Of a stretch of DNA of 64,000 nt, positions 1 through 10,561 are shown piece after piece. This stretch comes from Hymenobacter nivis (lineage in GTDB: Bacteria > Bacteroidota > Bacteroidia > Cytophagales > Hymenobacteraceae): contig NZ_CP029145.1 of assembly GCF_003149515.1 (NCBI RefSeq), positions 3,038,001 through 3,102,000 of the forward strand. The letters are read 5' to 3'. The translations under genes and the position numbers were made by a program. Under the pieces are notes generated by a model, which saw only the letters and a list, made by a program, of their open reading frames with translations, was not told the DNA's origin and searched no databases. Position 1 is the stretch's first letter. Each line of letters begins with the position of its first letter.

Positions 1-1346
1 TCGTCGCGCAGGCCCAGCACGTCGGTCACCAGGGCCCGGTAGGCGGTGGCGGCGGCGGCCAGGGCGGCGTCGCTCACGGCAGCGCGGGCGGCGGGCGTGG
101 TAGCCAGCGCGTTGAATTTGCGCAGCAAATTGAATAGCGCCGCGATGCTGCGGGCCGTGTTCAGGTCGTCGTCCAGCCCCACCCACAGGTCGGTAGTGAG
201 CTTGGTTAGCTCGGCGTCGCCGGCGGTAGTATCGGCCGGGGCCCCTTCGACGGCGGTAGCAGCGGGGGCTTCGAGCTTGGGCAGCAGGCGCAGGCCGTTC
301 ATCAGCTTGCGGTAGCCTTTGCGGGCGGCTTGCAGGGCGTCGTCGCTCACGTCGACGGGCGAGCGGTAGTGGGCTTGCAGCAGGAAGAAGCGCACCACCA
401 TCGGCGAGTAGGCCTGGCTGAGGCCCCCGGTGGGCCCCGCAAACAAGTTGGTGAGGGTGATGAAGTTGCCCGTCGACTTGCTCATTTTGGCGCCGCCCAC
501 GGTAATCATGTTGTTATGCATCCACACGCGGGCCTCGTCGGTGTGGCTGTGGCTGCCCTGGCTCTGGGCAATTTCGCACTCGTGGTGCGGAAACATCAGG
601 TCGAGCCCGCCGCCATGAATGTCAAACTCAGCGCCCAGGTACTTGCGGCTCATGGCCGAGCACTCGAGGTGCCAGCCGGGGAAGCCGTCGCTCCAGGGCG
701 AGGGCCAGCGCATGATGTGCTCGGGTGCGGCCTTCTTCCAAAGAGCAAAATCGAGCGGGCTGCGCTTCTCGTCCTGCCCGGCCAGCGTGTCGCGGGTGCC
801 GGCGAGCTGGTCCTCAATGCTGCGGTTCGAGAGCTTGCCGTAGCGCCCGGCTTTGTCGTGCTCCGCATCGTACTTGGGCACGTCGAAGTACACCGAGCCG
901 TTCACCGCGTAGGCCAGGCCGTTGGCGATAATTTCCTCCACCATCCCGATTTGCTCGGTGATGTGGCCGCTGGCCTGGGGCTCGATGTCGGGGGGAAGGC
1001 AGCCGAGCTGGGCCATGTGGGCGCGGTAGCGGTTGGCGTAGTGCTGGGCCACCTGCATGGGTTCGAGGCGCTGGGCGCGGGCGGCTTTTTCGAGCTTGTC
1101 CTCACCCGTGTCGGCGTCGCTTTCGAGGTGGCCCACGTCGGTGATGTTGCGCACGTAGCGCACGGTATGGCCGAGGTAGCGCAGGTAGCGCGTGAGCACA
1201 TCGAACACCACGGGGCCCCGGGCGTTGCCCAGGTGGGCCTCGCTGTACACGGTAGGCCCGCACAAGTACACGCCCACCACGGGCGGCCGAACGGGCACGA
1301 AGGGCGCCTTGGCGCGGGTAAGCGTGTTATAAAGGGTCAGCGGCAT
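1..1346 (-). CDS. cysS: Cysteinyl-tRNA synthetase, 3' end outside window
   Basis: Class I aminoacyl-tRNA synthetase that charges tRNA-Cys. The protein begins [13 protein letters not shown] and shows the zinc/ATP-site motif [16 protein letters not shown], which holds the HIGH signature as HLGN, and the second signature KMSKS in [12 protein letters not shown] (near position 480). About 448 residues are inside the window; the last visible residues are VTDVLGLRD, so only a short C-terminal piece of this family of roughly 490 residues is missing. The ATG is placed at 1346 because it gives the normal N-terminus. A Bacteroidota -7-like element GAACTTTG lies at 1412-1419 on the same strand. Identification is secure from the two signatures and the order of blocks. 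Confidence 0.96.
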   Translation of the reverse strand, partial: MPLTLYNTLTRAKAPFVPVRPPVVGVYLCGPTVYSEAHLGNARGPVVFDVLTRYLRYLGHTVRYVRNITDVGHLESDADTGEDKLEKAARAQRLEPMQVAQHYANRYRAHMAQLGCLPPDIEPQASGHITEQIGMVEEIIANGLAYAVNGSVYFDVPKYDAEHDKAGRYGKLSNRSIEDQLAGTRDTLAGQDEKRSPLDFALWKKAAPEHIMRWPSPWSDGFPGWHLECSAMSRKYLGAEFDIHGGGLDLMFPHHECEIAQSQGSHSHTDEARVWMHNNMITVGGAKMSKSTGNFITLTNLFAGPTGGLSQAYSPMVVRFFLLQAHYRSPVDVSDDALQAARKGYRKLMNGLRLLPKLEAPAATAVEGAPADTTAGDAELTKLTTDLWVGLDDDLNTARSIAALFNLLRKFNALATTPAARAAVSDAALAAAATAYRALVTDVLGLRD

Positions 1347-1473
1347 GGAAATCAGAAAGTCAGAAAGCGGGCGACCGGCGACCGGCACGGTTCGTCCGGC
1401 GGCGGGCGGCGCAAAGTTCGGCAATTTGCGCGGCACCGGCTAACCCCAGAGCCGGCCCACGCCGGGGGTGGGG

Positions 1474-2652
1474 TTATTTCGGCGCCAGCCGGTAGAGCCC
1501 TTCCACCGGGAAGTGGTCGCTCCACAAAATCTCGCGGTGCACGCGGCAGCCCAGCACCTGCCACCGCGGGCCGGCAAACTGCTGGTCGATGCGCAGACCG
1601 GGCAGGCGGCCGTGGTAGGTAGCGCCCAGGCCGAGGCCGGTGGCGGCCCAGGCGTTGGTGAGGGCCCCGGCGAATTGGTCGTAGGGATACGAGTAGGGCA
1701 GGTCGTTGAAGTCGCCGGCCAGCAGCACAGGGTAGGGCGAGCGGCGCACGCGGGCCAGCACGGTATCGGTTTGCCGGGCGCGGGCCACGGCCCCGTTGCG
1801 GAAGCGGCGCAGCAAGCCTGGGGCCTTGTCGCGCAGGCCGGCCTTGGTGGTGGAGGCGTCCACAATATCGCCCTCAGCCAGGCTCATGCTTTGCAGGTGC
1901 AGGTTGAAGACGCGGATGGTGTCGGCGGCCGGCCGGCCGGGGGCAGCCGGCCGGGCCAGGTCGACCCACATGGCGTGGTTCTGGCTGAGCTTGCCGAACG
2001 GAATGGTGCCGCGCCGCACGATGGGAAAGCGCGAAAAAATGGCCAGCCCAAACTCGGCCCCGATGCGGTTGGTGAGGCTCGTGCTCACGAACCCGTGCCG
2101 CCCGCTGCCGGGCCCCAGCCGCTCGGCGCTGCGAAATACCTGCCCGTTTTCGCGCGAGCCGCGGGGCTCGTTGTAGAACTCCTGGAGGCAGAGCACGTCG
2201 GCAGGGCTCTCGGCCAGCCAGGTAATAAAGCCTTTGGAAGACGCGAAATCGGGGTCACGCAGCGCGGCGTACACGTTGAAAATGCGCACGTTGGCCGAGA
2301 GCAACCGCAGGGCCCCGGGCACGGCCTCGGGCAGAAAGCTGGGGTTGGGGCCCTGGTTGGTGGCGGTACCCTGGTCGAAATTGGCCCGGGCCCCGGCCCA
2401 GTGCAGAGCCAGCCCGCGCTGCACGTGCGGCCAGCACAGGGCCAGTGCCACGGCCGGCAGCAGGGCCACGCGCCAGTTGCGGCGCAGCCAGTACAGAGCC
2501 AACGCCGCCGTCAGCAGCAGCGCCCCGGGCACCGTGAGGGCCCCGAACACGGCCGGCCACCAGGTACCCGCCGGCACCCGCTCGCAGGCAATGGCAAGTA
2601 CGAGCCAGGCCAACGCTAAAAGTGTAATTTTGAAAGCGAACGAACGGCGCAC
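1474..2652 (-). CDS. Endonuclease/exonuclease/phosphatase family membrane-anchored protein
   Basis: Predicted metal-dependent phosphodiesterase of the EEP (DNase I-like) superfamily; substrate unknown. The N-terminal third is hydrophobic with about three membrane segments (LLALAWLVLAIA, then GALLLTAALALYWL, then ALLPAVALALCWP), followed by the catalytic domain with the motifs LLSANVRIFN, CLQEF, LAGDFND and the C-terminal SDHFPV. These hold the expected Asn, Glu, Asp-x-Asn and Asp-His residues. I prefer a GTG start at 2652 (392 residues) over an ATG at 2736, because a good -7 element lies at 2674-2681 and the longer form would overlap the divergent gene start at 2728. Similar membrane-tethered EEP proteins are common in Bacteroidota; the exact role cannot be told. 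Confidence 0.85.
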   Translation of the reverse strand: MRRSFAFKITLLALAWLVLAIACERVPAGTWWPAVFGALTVPGALLLTAALALYWLRRNWRVALLPAVALALCWPHVQRGLALHWAGARANFDQGTATNQGPNPSFLPEAVPGALRLLSANVRIFNVYAALRDPDFASSKGFITWLAESPADVLCLQEFYNEPRGSRENGQVFRSAERLGPGSGRHGFVSTSLTNRIGAEFGLAIFSRFPIVRRGTIPFGKLSQNHAMWVDLARPAAPGRPAADTIRVFNLHLQSMSLAEGDIVDASTTKAGLRDKAPGLLRRFRNGAVARARQTDTVLARVRRSPYPVLLAGDFNDLPYSYPYDQFAGALTNAWAATGLGLGATYHGRLPGLRIDQQFAGPRWQVLGCRVHREILWSDHFPVEGLYRLAPK

Positions 2653-2673
2653 AACGATTTTTTTAACGAGTGG

Positions 2674-2681
2674 CAAAGGTA
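2674..2681 (-). promoter_or_regulatory. -7 promoter element of the EEP gene
   Basis: TACCTTTG on the minus strand matches the Bacteroidota -7 consensus TAnnTTTG. It places the transcription start near 2668, about 15 bases upstream of the GTG at 2652, with an A-rich leader. This argues against the upstream ATG at 2736. Confidence 0.6.
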
Positions 2682-2727
2682 CCTTGGTAGGCCGGCGCCG
2701 CGCTGCCCGGCCCGCTCCCCCCTCGCT

Positions 2728-5700
2728 ATGAAACAACGCTACTTTATGCGCTGCTGGGCCCTGCTGCTGGGGGCCGCTGCCCTGGCTTCTATCCCGCTGG
2801 CCGCCGCGCCGCGCTCGGCCGTGGCGCCCCGGTCGGCCCCCAGACCGGCCACCCTCGAATTCATCGAAAACAAGGGCCAGTGGGACGCCCGCGCCCGCTA
2901 CGCGGCGGCGCTACCCGGCGGCCGGTTGTTTCTCGAAAACGCGGGCCTCACCTACTTGTTTGTCGACCCCGCCGCGCTGCCCCGCCACCACGGGGCCCCG
3001 GCCGAAACTGCCCCCACCCTGCCCGGCGACCAAGTGGCGGCCCACGCCTACACCGTGCACTTCAAAGGGGCCAGCCGGCGGGCGCACCCGGTAGCCACGG
3101 AGCCCACAGGCGAGGTGCGCAACTACTTGCAGGGCGCTGACGCGCGGCGCTGGGCCCGGGGCGTGGGCAGCTTCCGGCGGGTGCAGTACGCCGGGCTGTG
3201 GCCGGGCATCGACGCGGCGGTGTATGAAAACGCGGGCCAGCAGCTCGAGTACGACTTCGCCCTGGCCCCCGGCGCCGCCGCCGCCCACGTGGTTCTGCGC
3301 TACGAAGGCGCGCAGGCCATAGCTCTCGACGCCACCACCGGCGACCTGGCCATTACCACCGCCGTGGGCCGCGTAACGGAACTGGCCCCCCAGGCCTGGC
3401 AAACTGACGCCCAAGGCCGCCGCCAGCCCGTGACCTGCCGCTTTGCCCTGAGCGGCAGCACGGTACGCTTTGCACTGGGGCCCTACGACCAGACACGCAC
3501 TTTGGTTATTGACCCGAAGGTGGTGTTTTCGAGCTTCACCGGCGCCACCGACGACAACTGGGGCTTCACGGCCACCTACGGGCCGGCGGGCAACCTGTAT
3601 TCGGGCGGCATTGCCTTCGGGCCCGGCTATCCGATTACGCGGGGCGCGTTCCAAACCACGTTTGGGGCCCTGTGCGACGTGGCGCTCATCAAATACAACA
3701 CCCAGGTAACCGGCGCAGCCGCGCGTGTCTGGGCCACGTACCTGGGCGGCAGCGGCACCGAATTCCCGCACAGTCTGGTCACCAACGCCTTGGGCGAACT
3801 GGTGGTGCTGGGCAGCACCGGCTCGCCCAACTTCCCTACCACCACGGGAGCCCTGAGCCGACGCTTCGGCGGGGGCACGGCCATCGAACCCTTCCAGGGC
3901 GGCGACGCCACCGAAATTCTGGCCAACGGGGCCGACCTGTTCGTGGCGCGCCTCAGCGCCGACGGCGGCACGCTGCTGGCCGGCACCTACCTGGGCGGCA
4001 GCGGCAACGACGGCGTGCTCGACCCCGACCCACGCGTAGCCGCCACCCAGCGCCTGGCGGCCAACTACGGCGAGGCCTTCCGCAGCGACGTACTGCTCGA
4101 TGGGGACGGCAACGTGTACGTGGCGGCCAACACCAACTCTCCCAACTTCCCCGGCCTGGGCGCGGGCTTCAACGATACGTACCGCGGCGGCACCTCCGAC
4201 GGCGTGGTGTGCAAGCTGCCCCCCGACCTGGGCGCCGTGACCTGGGCCGGCCTACTGGGCGGCAGCGGCGCCGACGCCGTGTACTCGGTGCAGCGCGACG
4301 ACCAGGGACGGGTGTACGTGAGCGGCGGCACCACCAGCCCCAACTTCCCCACCACTGCCGGGGCCTACCGCGTGGCCCGGCCGGGCGGCGTCGACGGCTT
4401 CGCGGCCCGTATCAGCGCCGACGGCCGCACCCTGGAGCGGGCCACCTACGTGGGCACGGCCGGCTACGACCAGGCGCAGTTTCTACAGCTCGACGCGGCC
4501 GGCAACGCCTACTTGCTGGGCCAAACACTGGGCGGTGCTTTCCCCGTTACGGCCGGCCTGTACGCCAACCCGGGCAGCGGGCAGCGGGCAGTTCATCCAG
4601 AAGCTAAACGCCGACCTTACGGCCAGCCTGTACAGCACCGTGTTTGGGTCAGGCTCGGGCATCAACCTGGTGCCTACGGCGTTCCTTGTCGATGATTGTG
4701 AGCGCATCTACGTGAGCGGCTGGGGCGGCGACATCAACGCCGACAACCTGGGCGGCAGTACCCGCGGCCTGCCCGTGACGGCCGACGCGGCCCAGCGCAC
4801 CACCGACGGCTCCGATTTTTACCTGGCTGAGTTCTTGCCCGGCATGGTGGGGCTCGACTACGCCACATACTTCGGCGAGGCGGGCGGCCGGGGCGAGCAC
4901 GTGGATGGCGGCACGTCGCGCTTCGACAAGCGTGGCATTGTGTACCAGGCCGTGTGCGGCGGCTGCGGCGGCACCCAGGGGTTTCCGGTGCCACCCGGCG
5001 CCAATACCTACACCAGCCGCAACGGCAGCGCGAACTGCAATAACGCTGCCTTCAAGATGGACTTCCAGCCCGAAGTAGCCGACGCGGGGCCCCGGCGTGC
5101 CCTATGCGCCAGCGCCGCACCGGTGGCCCTGGACGGTACCCCCGCCGGCGGCGTGTGGAGCGGCCCGGGCGTGCAGCGAACCGCCAGCGGGAGCTACCAG
5201 CTCGTACCCAGCGCGGCGGGCCCCGGCGCGTTCGTGCTGACTTATAAGGTGACCACCACCGGCATTTGCCAGGCCACGCTGCGGGTGCGCTACCAAGTGG
5301 CGCCGGCTACGGTACCGGCCTTCGCGGCGGTAGGGCCCCGGTGCGTGAGCAGCCCGGCCGTGGTGCTGGTGGGCACACCGGCCGGCGGCATCTTCAGCGG
5401 GCCGGGCGTGACGGGCAACACGTTTTCGCCCCAGGTAGCGGGCGCGGGCACCCACACCCTCACCTACACCGTGGCCGACTCGTTGGCCTGCGGCGCGGCT
5501 ACCCAGCAGGTGGTCGTCAGTAGTCCCGTGCAAGTGCTGGTGAGCCCCGACACTACGCTGTGCGCCGACCAGCTGCGGCCCTTTCAGCTGCGTGCCAACC
5601 CGGCCGGGGGCACCTGGAGCGGCACGGGCGTGAGCCCCGGCGGCCTCTTCACCCCGCCCAATACCCAGAACCGGGGCGGTGCATTCGAGCTGACCTACAC

Positions 5701-6259
5701 CGTGGCGCAGGGCGTTTGCCAGACCACCGCCACCCGCCGCGTCATCCTGGCCCCCGCCAATCTCAGCGACGTGCCCCTGAACCTGCCCGTGTGCGCCGCC
5801 ACGCCCCAGTATGCCGGCCTCGCGCCGTTTGACTGCCCGATGACGCCGCTGCTGGCCGGCGGCACTTATAGCTGGGACTTCGGCGACGGCAGCCCATTCA
5901 GCACCGAGGCCGCGCCCACGCACCGCTACGCGTAGGCCGGCACCTACCGCATCAAGCTCACAGCGCGCTACGCGGGGTGCGAAGTCGTCACGCAGTTTGC
6001 GCCGCTGGAAGTAGGCGACGTGTTCATACCCAACGTCATTACCGCCAACGACGACCAGCTGAACGCTACCTTTCAGCCGCGCTTTACCTGTCGTCCGGCC
6101 AGTCTGAAGGTGTTTTCGCGCTGGGGCCAGGAGGTGTACGCCACCGCCGACTACCACAACAACTGGGCGGCCGAGGGCCTGCCCGCCGGCCTCTACTACT
6201 ACCTGCTGCGCGACGCCAACGACCGCCAGGTAAAAGGCTGGGTGCAAGTGGTGCGCTAG
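2728..6259 (+). pseudogene. Broken secreted SBBP beta-propeller protein with CHU_C-type sorting domain
   Basis: Remnant or phase-off copy of a large cell-surface protein exported by type IX secretion. The first part (from 2728) has a signal peptide (MKQRYFMRCWALLLGAAALA), a DUF7948-like domain starting FIENKGQWDARARYAA, and SBBP propeller repeats with TYLGGSG and SPNFPTT motifs. Near 4572-4591 a 7-bp unit GGGCAGC is duplicated and throws the frame; the continuation in the next frame reads FIQKLNADLTASLYSTVFGS. That frame has Ig-like segments and a PKD domain, then hits TAG at 5933-5935 inside THRYA*AGTYRIKL, and the same frame goes on to VFIPNVITANDDQLNATF and ends WVQVVR, a gliding-motility-associated C-terminal sorting domain. 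Two independent lesions make sequencing error less likely, but it cannot be excluded. Confidence 0.85.
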
Positions 6260-6341
6260 GGCCCCCAGCCGGGCCAACTGGCCTCGGGAAACCGTGGATA
6301 ATCGGTACCTAAGCATTTATCTAACAGGCGTTAATGCTCAT

Positions 6342-6439
6342 CGTGCCGTAGGGCGCGGGGCTTGCCACCGCCCGTCGTTCGCACCGTTTCAACGATTCCG
6401 TGCAATAGCGGGCGGGGGCAAGCCCCGCACCCTACGACG
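6342..6439. repeat. Family A GC-rich palindromic repeat
   Basis: Imperfect inverted repeat with arms starting CGTAGGGCGCGGGGCTTGCC and ending GGCAAGCCCCGCACCCTACG, around a short loop holding CGTTTCAACGATTCCG. Closely related palindromes occur at 47854-47941, 50248-50343 and, more divergent, 45773-45852. It occupies most of the 236-bp gap between the broken surface protein and the PepSY gene; nothing else is seen in that gap. Confidence 0.8.
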
Positions 6440-6495
6440 TTTTCGCTATTCACTTTGTTAGCCGGATGACCCGAGCTGCTCCTAAGCTGGGGGCC

Positions 6496-7800
6496 CTACC
6501 CTGCCTCCACGGCCAAGTCACGGGGCTGGCTTTTCTTCTTGGATTTGCGCGTGCGGTTCAGCCACAGGAGGGTGCCGGAAACGGGGAACGTGGCCCCCAG
6601 CAGCACGATGATGAAGGCCAGCACCTTGGTGGGCCAGCCGAAAATGGCACCCGTGTGCACCGGCTTGAGCAGCCCCTGGATGCGCAGCCCCAGCGGCTGC
6701 TGGGCGTAGGGGGCTTGGCGCAGCACCCGGCCCGAGTATTGGTCGAAGTACACGTCGTCGGTGGCCCGCTCGGTGAGGGCCCCGGGGCGCAGAATGCCAA
6801 CCTGGAGGCTGCCGGTGGGCTCTTTGGGCAGCTGCACGGCATAGGTTAGGGCCCCGGGGGCTTGCCGGCGCGCCGCCGCCAGGGCCGCGTCGGCCCCGAA
6901 GGTGGCACCCGTTTCGGCCGGCACGGTGGAGGTGGGCGGTTCGGGGCGCTGCCGGGGCGAGTGCGTGAGGGTGTTGATGGTGTTGCCCACCCAATCGAAC
7001 GACATGCCCACGCCGGTGATGGCCATAATAAACAGAAAAACAGAGGTATAGAAGCCCAACACAATATGGAAATCGTGGTTGAGGCGCTTCCAGCTGCTGC
7101 CCCACTTCACCGTCAGGCGCGCGGTGAGGGCCTTGCGGGCAGATGACCACCACAGCACAATGCCCGTGCCTAGGATAAAGAGGAAAATGATGGCGTTAAT
7201 GCCCATCACGAGCTTGCCCACCCGGCCCGCCACCAGCCCCCGATGAATCTGCTCGACGAAGTGGAAGAACGAATCCTGGGTCTTCACTTCGCCCGTAATG
7301 GCTCCCGTGTAGGGGTTCACGAAGAGGCGCGGGCCGTTATTGTGGCCCTTACCCCCGCGGCCGCTGGGCCCCCCGGGCCCCGTGGGGGCCCCACTTTTGG
7401 GGCCCTGGGCTTCGGCGGGGTTGCGGCCCTCGGCCCGGCCTTCGCCTTGTTCTTGCCCGCCGCGGGGGCCCTGGCCGGCCGCTGCGCCGCTGCCCGCTCC
7501 TTTGCCGCCATTCTCGCCGCCGCCGCCGGCCAGGTTCACCTCCACGGTGCGGGTGGGGTCGGCGTATATTTTGAAGCTACTGACCTGGGCTTTGGGCTTG
7601 GCGGCCTGCACGGCGGCGGTGAGCTGGGCCAGCAGCAGGCGGGGGGCCCCGGCCGCCGCCACGTAGTAGCGCGCGGGGTGCCAGAGGTGCTCCAGCTCCT
7701 GCTCAAACACCAGCAACGAGCCCGTGAGGCACACCATTACCAGGAAAAGCCCCGAAGCCAGCCCGAGGTACAAGTGAATGCGGCGGAAAAACACTTTCAT
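6496..7800 (-). CDS. PepSY-associated transmembrane protein (putative iron-reductase type)
   Basis: Inner-membrane protein of the PepSY_TM family, 434 residues, often found beside siderophore receptors and thought to act in reducing or releasing imported iron. It opens MKVFFRRIHLYLGLASGLFL, a typical first helix with the conserved His of HLYLGL, and has three further hydrophobic blocks (around residues 200-220, 245-275 and 395-420), with periplasmic PepSY stretches between them. Residues about 95-160 are a Gly/Pro/Arg-rich low-complexity insert that is unusual for the family. The C-terminus is the charged tail RTRKSKKKSQPRD. It lies 103 bp downstream of the siderophore receptor on the same strand, so the two probably form one iron-regulated unit. 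Confidence 0.85.
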   Translation of the reverse strand: MKVFFRRIHLYLGLASGLFLVMVCLTGSLLVFEQELEHLWHPARYYVAAAGAPRLLLAQLTAAVQAAKPKAQVSSFKIYADPTRTVEVNLAGGGGENGGKGAGSGAAAGQGPRGGQEQGEGRAEGRNPAEAQGPKSGAPTGPGGPSGRGGKGHNNGPRLFVNPYTGAITGEVKTQDSFFHFVEQIHRGLVAGRVGKLVMGINAIIFLFILGTGIVLWWSSARKALTARLTVKWGSSWKRLNHDFHIVLGFYTSVFLFIMAITGVGMSFDWVGNTINTLTHSPRQRPEPPTSTVPAETGATFGADAALAAARRQAPGALTYAVQLPKEPTGSLQVGILRPGALTERATDDVYFDQYSGRVLRQAPYAQQPLGLRIQGLLKPVHTGAIFGWPTKVLAFIIVLLGATFPVSGTLLWLNRTRKSKKKSQPRDLAVEAG

Positions 7801-7903
7801 AGAAGACGGCTTTTCAGTAAATAACCCACCAGCCAGGCCGGTAGCTCAACTGATTAAGGACAGACAGGTGGAATGCGTCGACGGAGCGCCCGCATTCGCC
7901 GCC

Positions 7904-10384
7904 CTAGAAGTGGTAGCCCACCGTGGCCAGGAACTGGCGGGGCGGGATGGGGTTGATGCTGTAGCGGTCGTGCACCAGGTAATTCAGCTCGTTGGTGACG
8001 TTGGAAAGCTTGGCCAGAATGGAGAAGTGCTGGTAGGCGTAGCCGGCCGAGAGGTCCAGCGTGGTGAAGCCGCCCAGGGCGATGGTGCGGTTGAAGCCGC
8101 CGTCCTGGCCCACGGTATTGTTGTTGCCGCCCAGGCGCTGGCCGGTGTAGAAAGCTGATGCCCCGATTTTTAGGCCGCGCAGGCCGGGCCGGTCGAAGGT
8201 GTAGAAAATGGCGGCGTTAGCGGTGTTGGCGGGGTTGTTGGTCAGGCGCTCGCCGTTGACGGGGCTGCCCTTGGCGGTGCCCGCATTGGTGTAGCGCATG
8301 AAATTGTGGGCGTAGCCCGCGTTGAAGTAGAAGTTTTGCGAGAAGCTGCCGCTCACGTCCAGGTCCACGCCGTCGCTGGTGGTTTCGCCGCTCAGCTCCC
8401 GCAGGTTGGTGTTGCCGTTGGGCTGGCCGTACTGGTCCAGCGGTGCGATTTGGGCGAAGTTGTTGTTGCGGTAGCGGTACACGCTCAGGTTGGCAAACAG
8501 GCGGCTGCCCAGCAGCTCGCTCTTCACGCCGGCCTCGTACTGGTTCACCAGCGAGGGCGACAGGTTTTGCAGGTAAATATCCGTGCCCGTGTTGACAATG
8601 AAGTTGTTGGCGTAGCTGCCGTAGACCGACAGCAGGGGCAGCGGCTGGTAAATCAGCGCCGCTTTGGGCGAAAAGGCCTTGTCAACCTTATTGGCCGCCG
8701 GGCCGCCGCGCTCCCGCTGCTTGTCCTGGTTGAAGATGCTGGTTTGCTGCGTGTTCTGGTACGAGTAGCGCACGCCGGCCAGCACCTTGAGCCGGGGCGT
8801 GAGCGTGATTAAATCCTGCACGTAGGCCCCGAAGCGGTACGAAGGCGAGGTGGTGCGCGCCGTGTCCAGCACGGCCGGCACGTCGGTGCGCTCCGCGTAT
8901 TTCGCGCGGTCGAGAATGTTAATAACGTCGTAGGCCGTGCCGATTTTTCCATTGGCGTTCTGGTACTTAAAGGCCGCGCTGGTGGTGCTAATGCGCAGCG
9001 CGTCGCCGCCCACCAGCAGCTGGTGGCGCAGGGGCCCGGAGGCAAACTTGCCGTTCAGGTTCAGCTGGCCGTTGTAGTCGCGCTCGCTGGTGCCCACGGC
9101 GCTCAGGCTGCGGGTGTAGTCGCCGTTGGCGGCAATGGCGTTGTTGGGCACCGCCGCCCCGAAGCCGCGCACGCGGGTATCCTGCACCCCCGCAATGGCG
9201 CTCAGCCGCCACTGCTCCGAAAAGCGGTGCGTGAGCACCGCCGAGCCGCTGGCCTGGTCGGTCACGTTGTAGGCCCAATTCGTGTTGATGAAGCGCGCGC
9301 GCGGCGTGGTGGGCAGGAATTGCGGCTCCGCGTTCAGGTTGACGACGCCCACCCCCGCGTCGGGCGTAATGTCGGAGCGCAGGTAATCGCCCTGCACCAG
9401 CAGCTCGGTTTTGTCGCTGAATTTGTAGAGCAGCGAGGGGTTAACGTAGAAGCGCTTCTGCGTCACCACGTCGCGGTAGCTTTTGGCGTTTTCGTAGGTG
9501 CCCACCACCCGGAACGCCAGTTTTTTGGTCAGCGGCCCGTACACGTCCACAATCGGCTTATAAAAGCCGTAGCTGCCGGCGCGCATCTCCACCGAGCCGC
9601 CCCATACGTAGCGCGGCTTCTTGGTGACCATGTTGATAATCAGGCCGCCCGACACGTTGCCGTAGAGCAGCGCCGCCGCGCCCTTCAGCACCTCTACCGA
9701 CTCCAGGGTACTGGCATCGGGGAAGCCCTGGGTATTGGACAGCAGCCCGTTTTTGAAAATGCTGCCGCCCGCCCCGCCCACGCCGATGCTGTAGCCACGC
9801 GCCGAAAACGTTTCGGCCACCCCGCCGCGCTGCTGCGTGAGCGATACGCCGCTCACGTTGCGCAGCGCGTCGCCGAGGCGGTTCACCTGCTGGTCGGCAA
9901 TCACGGCACTGCTCACGACGCCAATGCTTTGGGGCAGGTCGAGGGGCGCGAGGCCGGCCTTGCTGGCCGAGGCCGGGCGGTTGATGACGCGGGAGCCGGT
10001 CACGATTATTTCCTGGAGCTGCGCCGCGTTTTCCGTCAGGGTGAAGTCGGTGCGGGTGGTTTCGCCGGCCACCACCGCCACCGTTTGCTGCTGCGGCAGG
10101 CAGCCCACGCAAGACACTTGCAGCACGTGGGGCCCCGGCGCGACGCCAGCAATCTGAAACGAGCCGTCCGCCGCCGTATTGGCGCCCTTGCCCAACTCCG
10201 GGATGCCCGCGCTCACGAACGCCGCCGGCTTCCCATCGCTGGTGCGGACGGTGCCCTTGATGGTGCCCGTGCGCTGGTGCGTGCGGTTGGCGGCAGCGGG
10301 GGCGGGGGTAGGGACAGGCAGCGTCTGGCCAACAGCCGGCAGAGCGGCGCAGATAAGCAGCAGAGAAACGTAGAGGTCGCGCAT
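7904..10384 (-). CDS. TonB-dependent siderophore receptor
   Basis: Outer-membrane beta-barrel receptor, 826 residues, for uptake of a ferric siderophore. It has a signal peptide (LLLICAALPAVGQ), an N-terminal carboxypeptidase-regulatory-like domain (about residues 40-115, GTIKGTVRTSDGKPAAFV), a plug domain with LQEIIVTGSR, LPQSIGVVSSAVI and RGYSIG, then a barrel ending in LATVGYHF with a terminal aromatic residue. The plug wording DLPQSIGVV is characteristic of the siderophore-receptor subfamily (FhuE/FoxA-like). Operator-like palindromes lie just upstream, and a PepSY-TM gene follows on the same strand. The ligand cannot be named. Confidence 0.92.
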   Translation of the reverse strand: MRDLYVSLLLICAALPAVGQTLPVPTPAPAAANRTHQRTGTIKGTVRTSDGKPAAFVSAGIPELGKGANTAADGSFQIAGVAPGPHVLQVSCVGCLPQQQTVAVVAGETTRTDFTLTENAAQLQEIIVTGSRVINRPASASKAGLAPLDLPQSIGVVSSAVIADQQVNRLGDALRNVSGVSLTQQRGGVAETFSARGYSIGVGGAGGSIFKNGLLSNTQGFPDASTLESVEVLKGAAALLYGNVSGGLIINMVTKKPRYVWGGSVEMRAGSYGFYKPIVDVYGPLTKKLAFRVVGTYENAKSYRDVVTQKRFYVNPSLLYKFSDKTELLVQGDYLRSDITPDAGVGVVNLNAEPQFLPTTPRARFINTNWAYNVTDQASGSAVLTHRFSEQWRLSAIAGVQDTRVRGFGAAVPNNAIAANGDYTRSLSAVGTSERDYNGQLNLNGKFASGPLRHQLLVGGDALRISTTSAAFKYQNANGKIGTAYDVINILDRAKYAERTDVPAVLDTARTTSPSYRFGAYVQDLITLTPRLKVLAGVRYSYQNTQQTSIFNQDKQRERGGPAANKVDKAFSPKAALIYQPLPLLSVYGSYANNFIVNTGTDIYLQNLSPSLVNQYEAGVKSELLGSRLFANLSVYRYRNNNFAQIAPLDQYGQPNGNTNLRELSGETTSDGVDLDVSGSFSQNFYFNAGYAHNFMRYTNAGTAKGSPVNGERLTNNPANTANAAIFYTFDRPGLRGLKIGASAFYTGQRLGGNNNTVGQDGGFNRTIALGGFTTLDLSAGYAYQHFSILAKLSNVTNELNYLVHDRYSINPIPPRQFLATVGYHF

Positions 10385-10388
10385 CGTC

Positions 10389-10450
10389 TTATTTAGAATC
10401 GTTCAACGTAACGCAAAGGTCAAGCTGAGTTTAGACTAATTCCAAATAAA
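10389..10450 (-). promoter_or_regulatory. Promoter-proximal operator-like sites of the siderophore receptor
   Basis: The 21-bp imperfect palindrome TTTAGACTAATTCCAAATAA(A) at 10430-10450 sits just upstream of a -7-like element GACCTTTG (10414-10421, minus strand). A half-site TTATTTAGAAT lies in the leader at 10389-10399. The same palindrome appears again at 10562-10585. Position and target gene suggest an iron-responsive (Fur-type) operator, but the binding protein is inferred, not shown. Confidence 0.5.
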
Positions 10451-10561
10451 TCCTGAAGCTGACGAGCGAACCTGCCTTCCTTCTTAGTGAATAATTTTTA
10501 TGTATACATTTGAAGTAAAGCTTTATACGCATAAAAAAGAGCTGCCCACGGAGTTTCTTTT

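Noticed and set aside
330..1622. Long open frame on the plus strand across cysS
   Set aside because: It runs antisense to a clear cysS, is rich in His/Val/Gly as expected for a GC-rich shadow frame, and has no family signature.
2652..2736. Longer N-terminus of the EEP gene from the ATG at 2736
   Set aside because: It would overlap the divergent gene start and lie upstream of the predicted transcription start; the extra residues are Arg/Pro-rich and not family-like.
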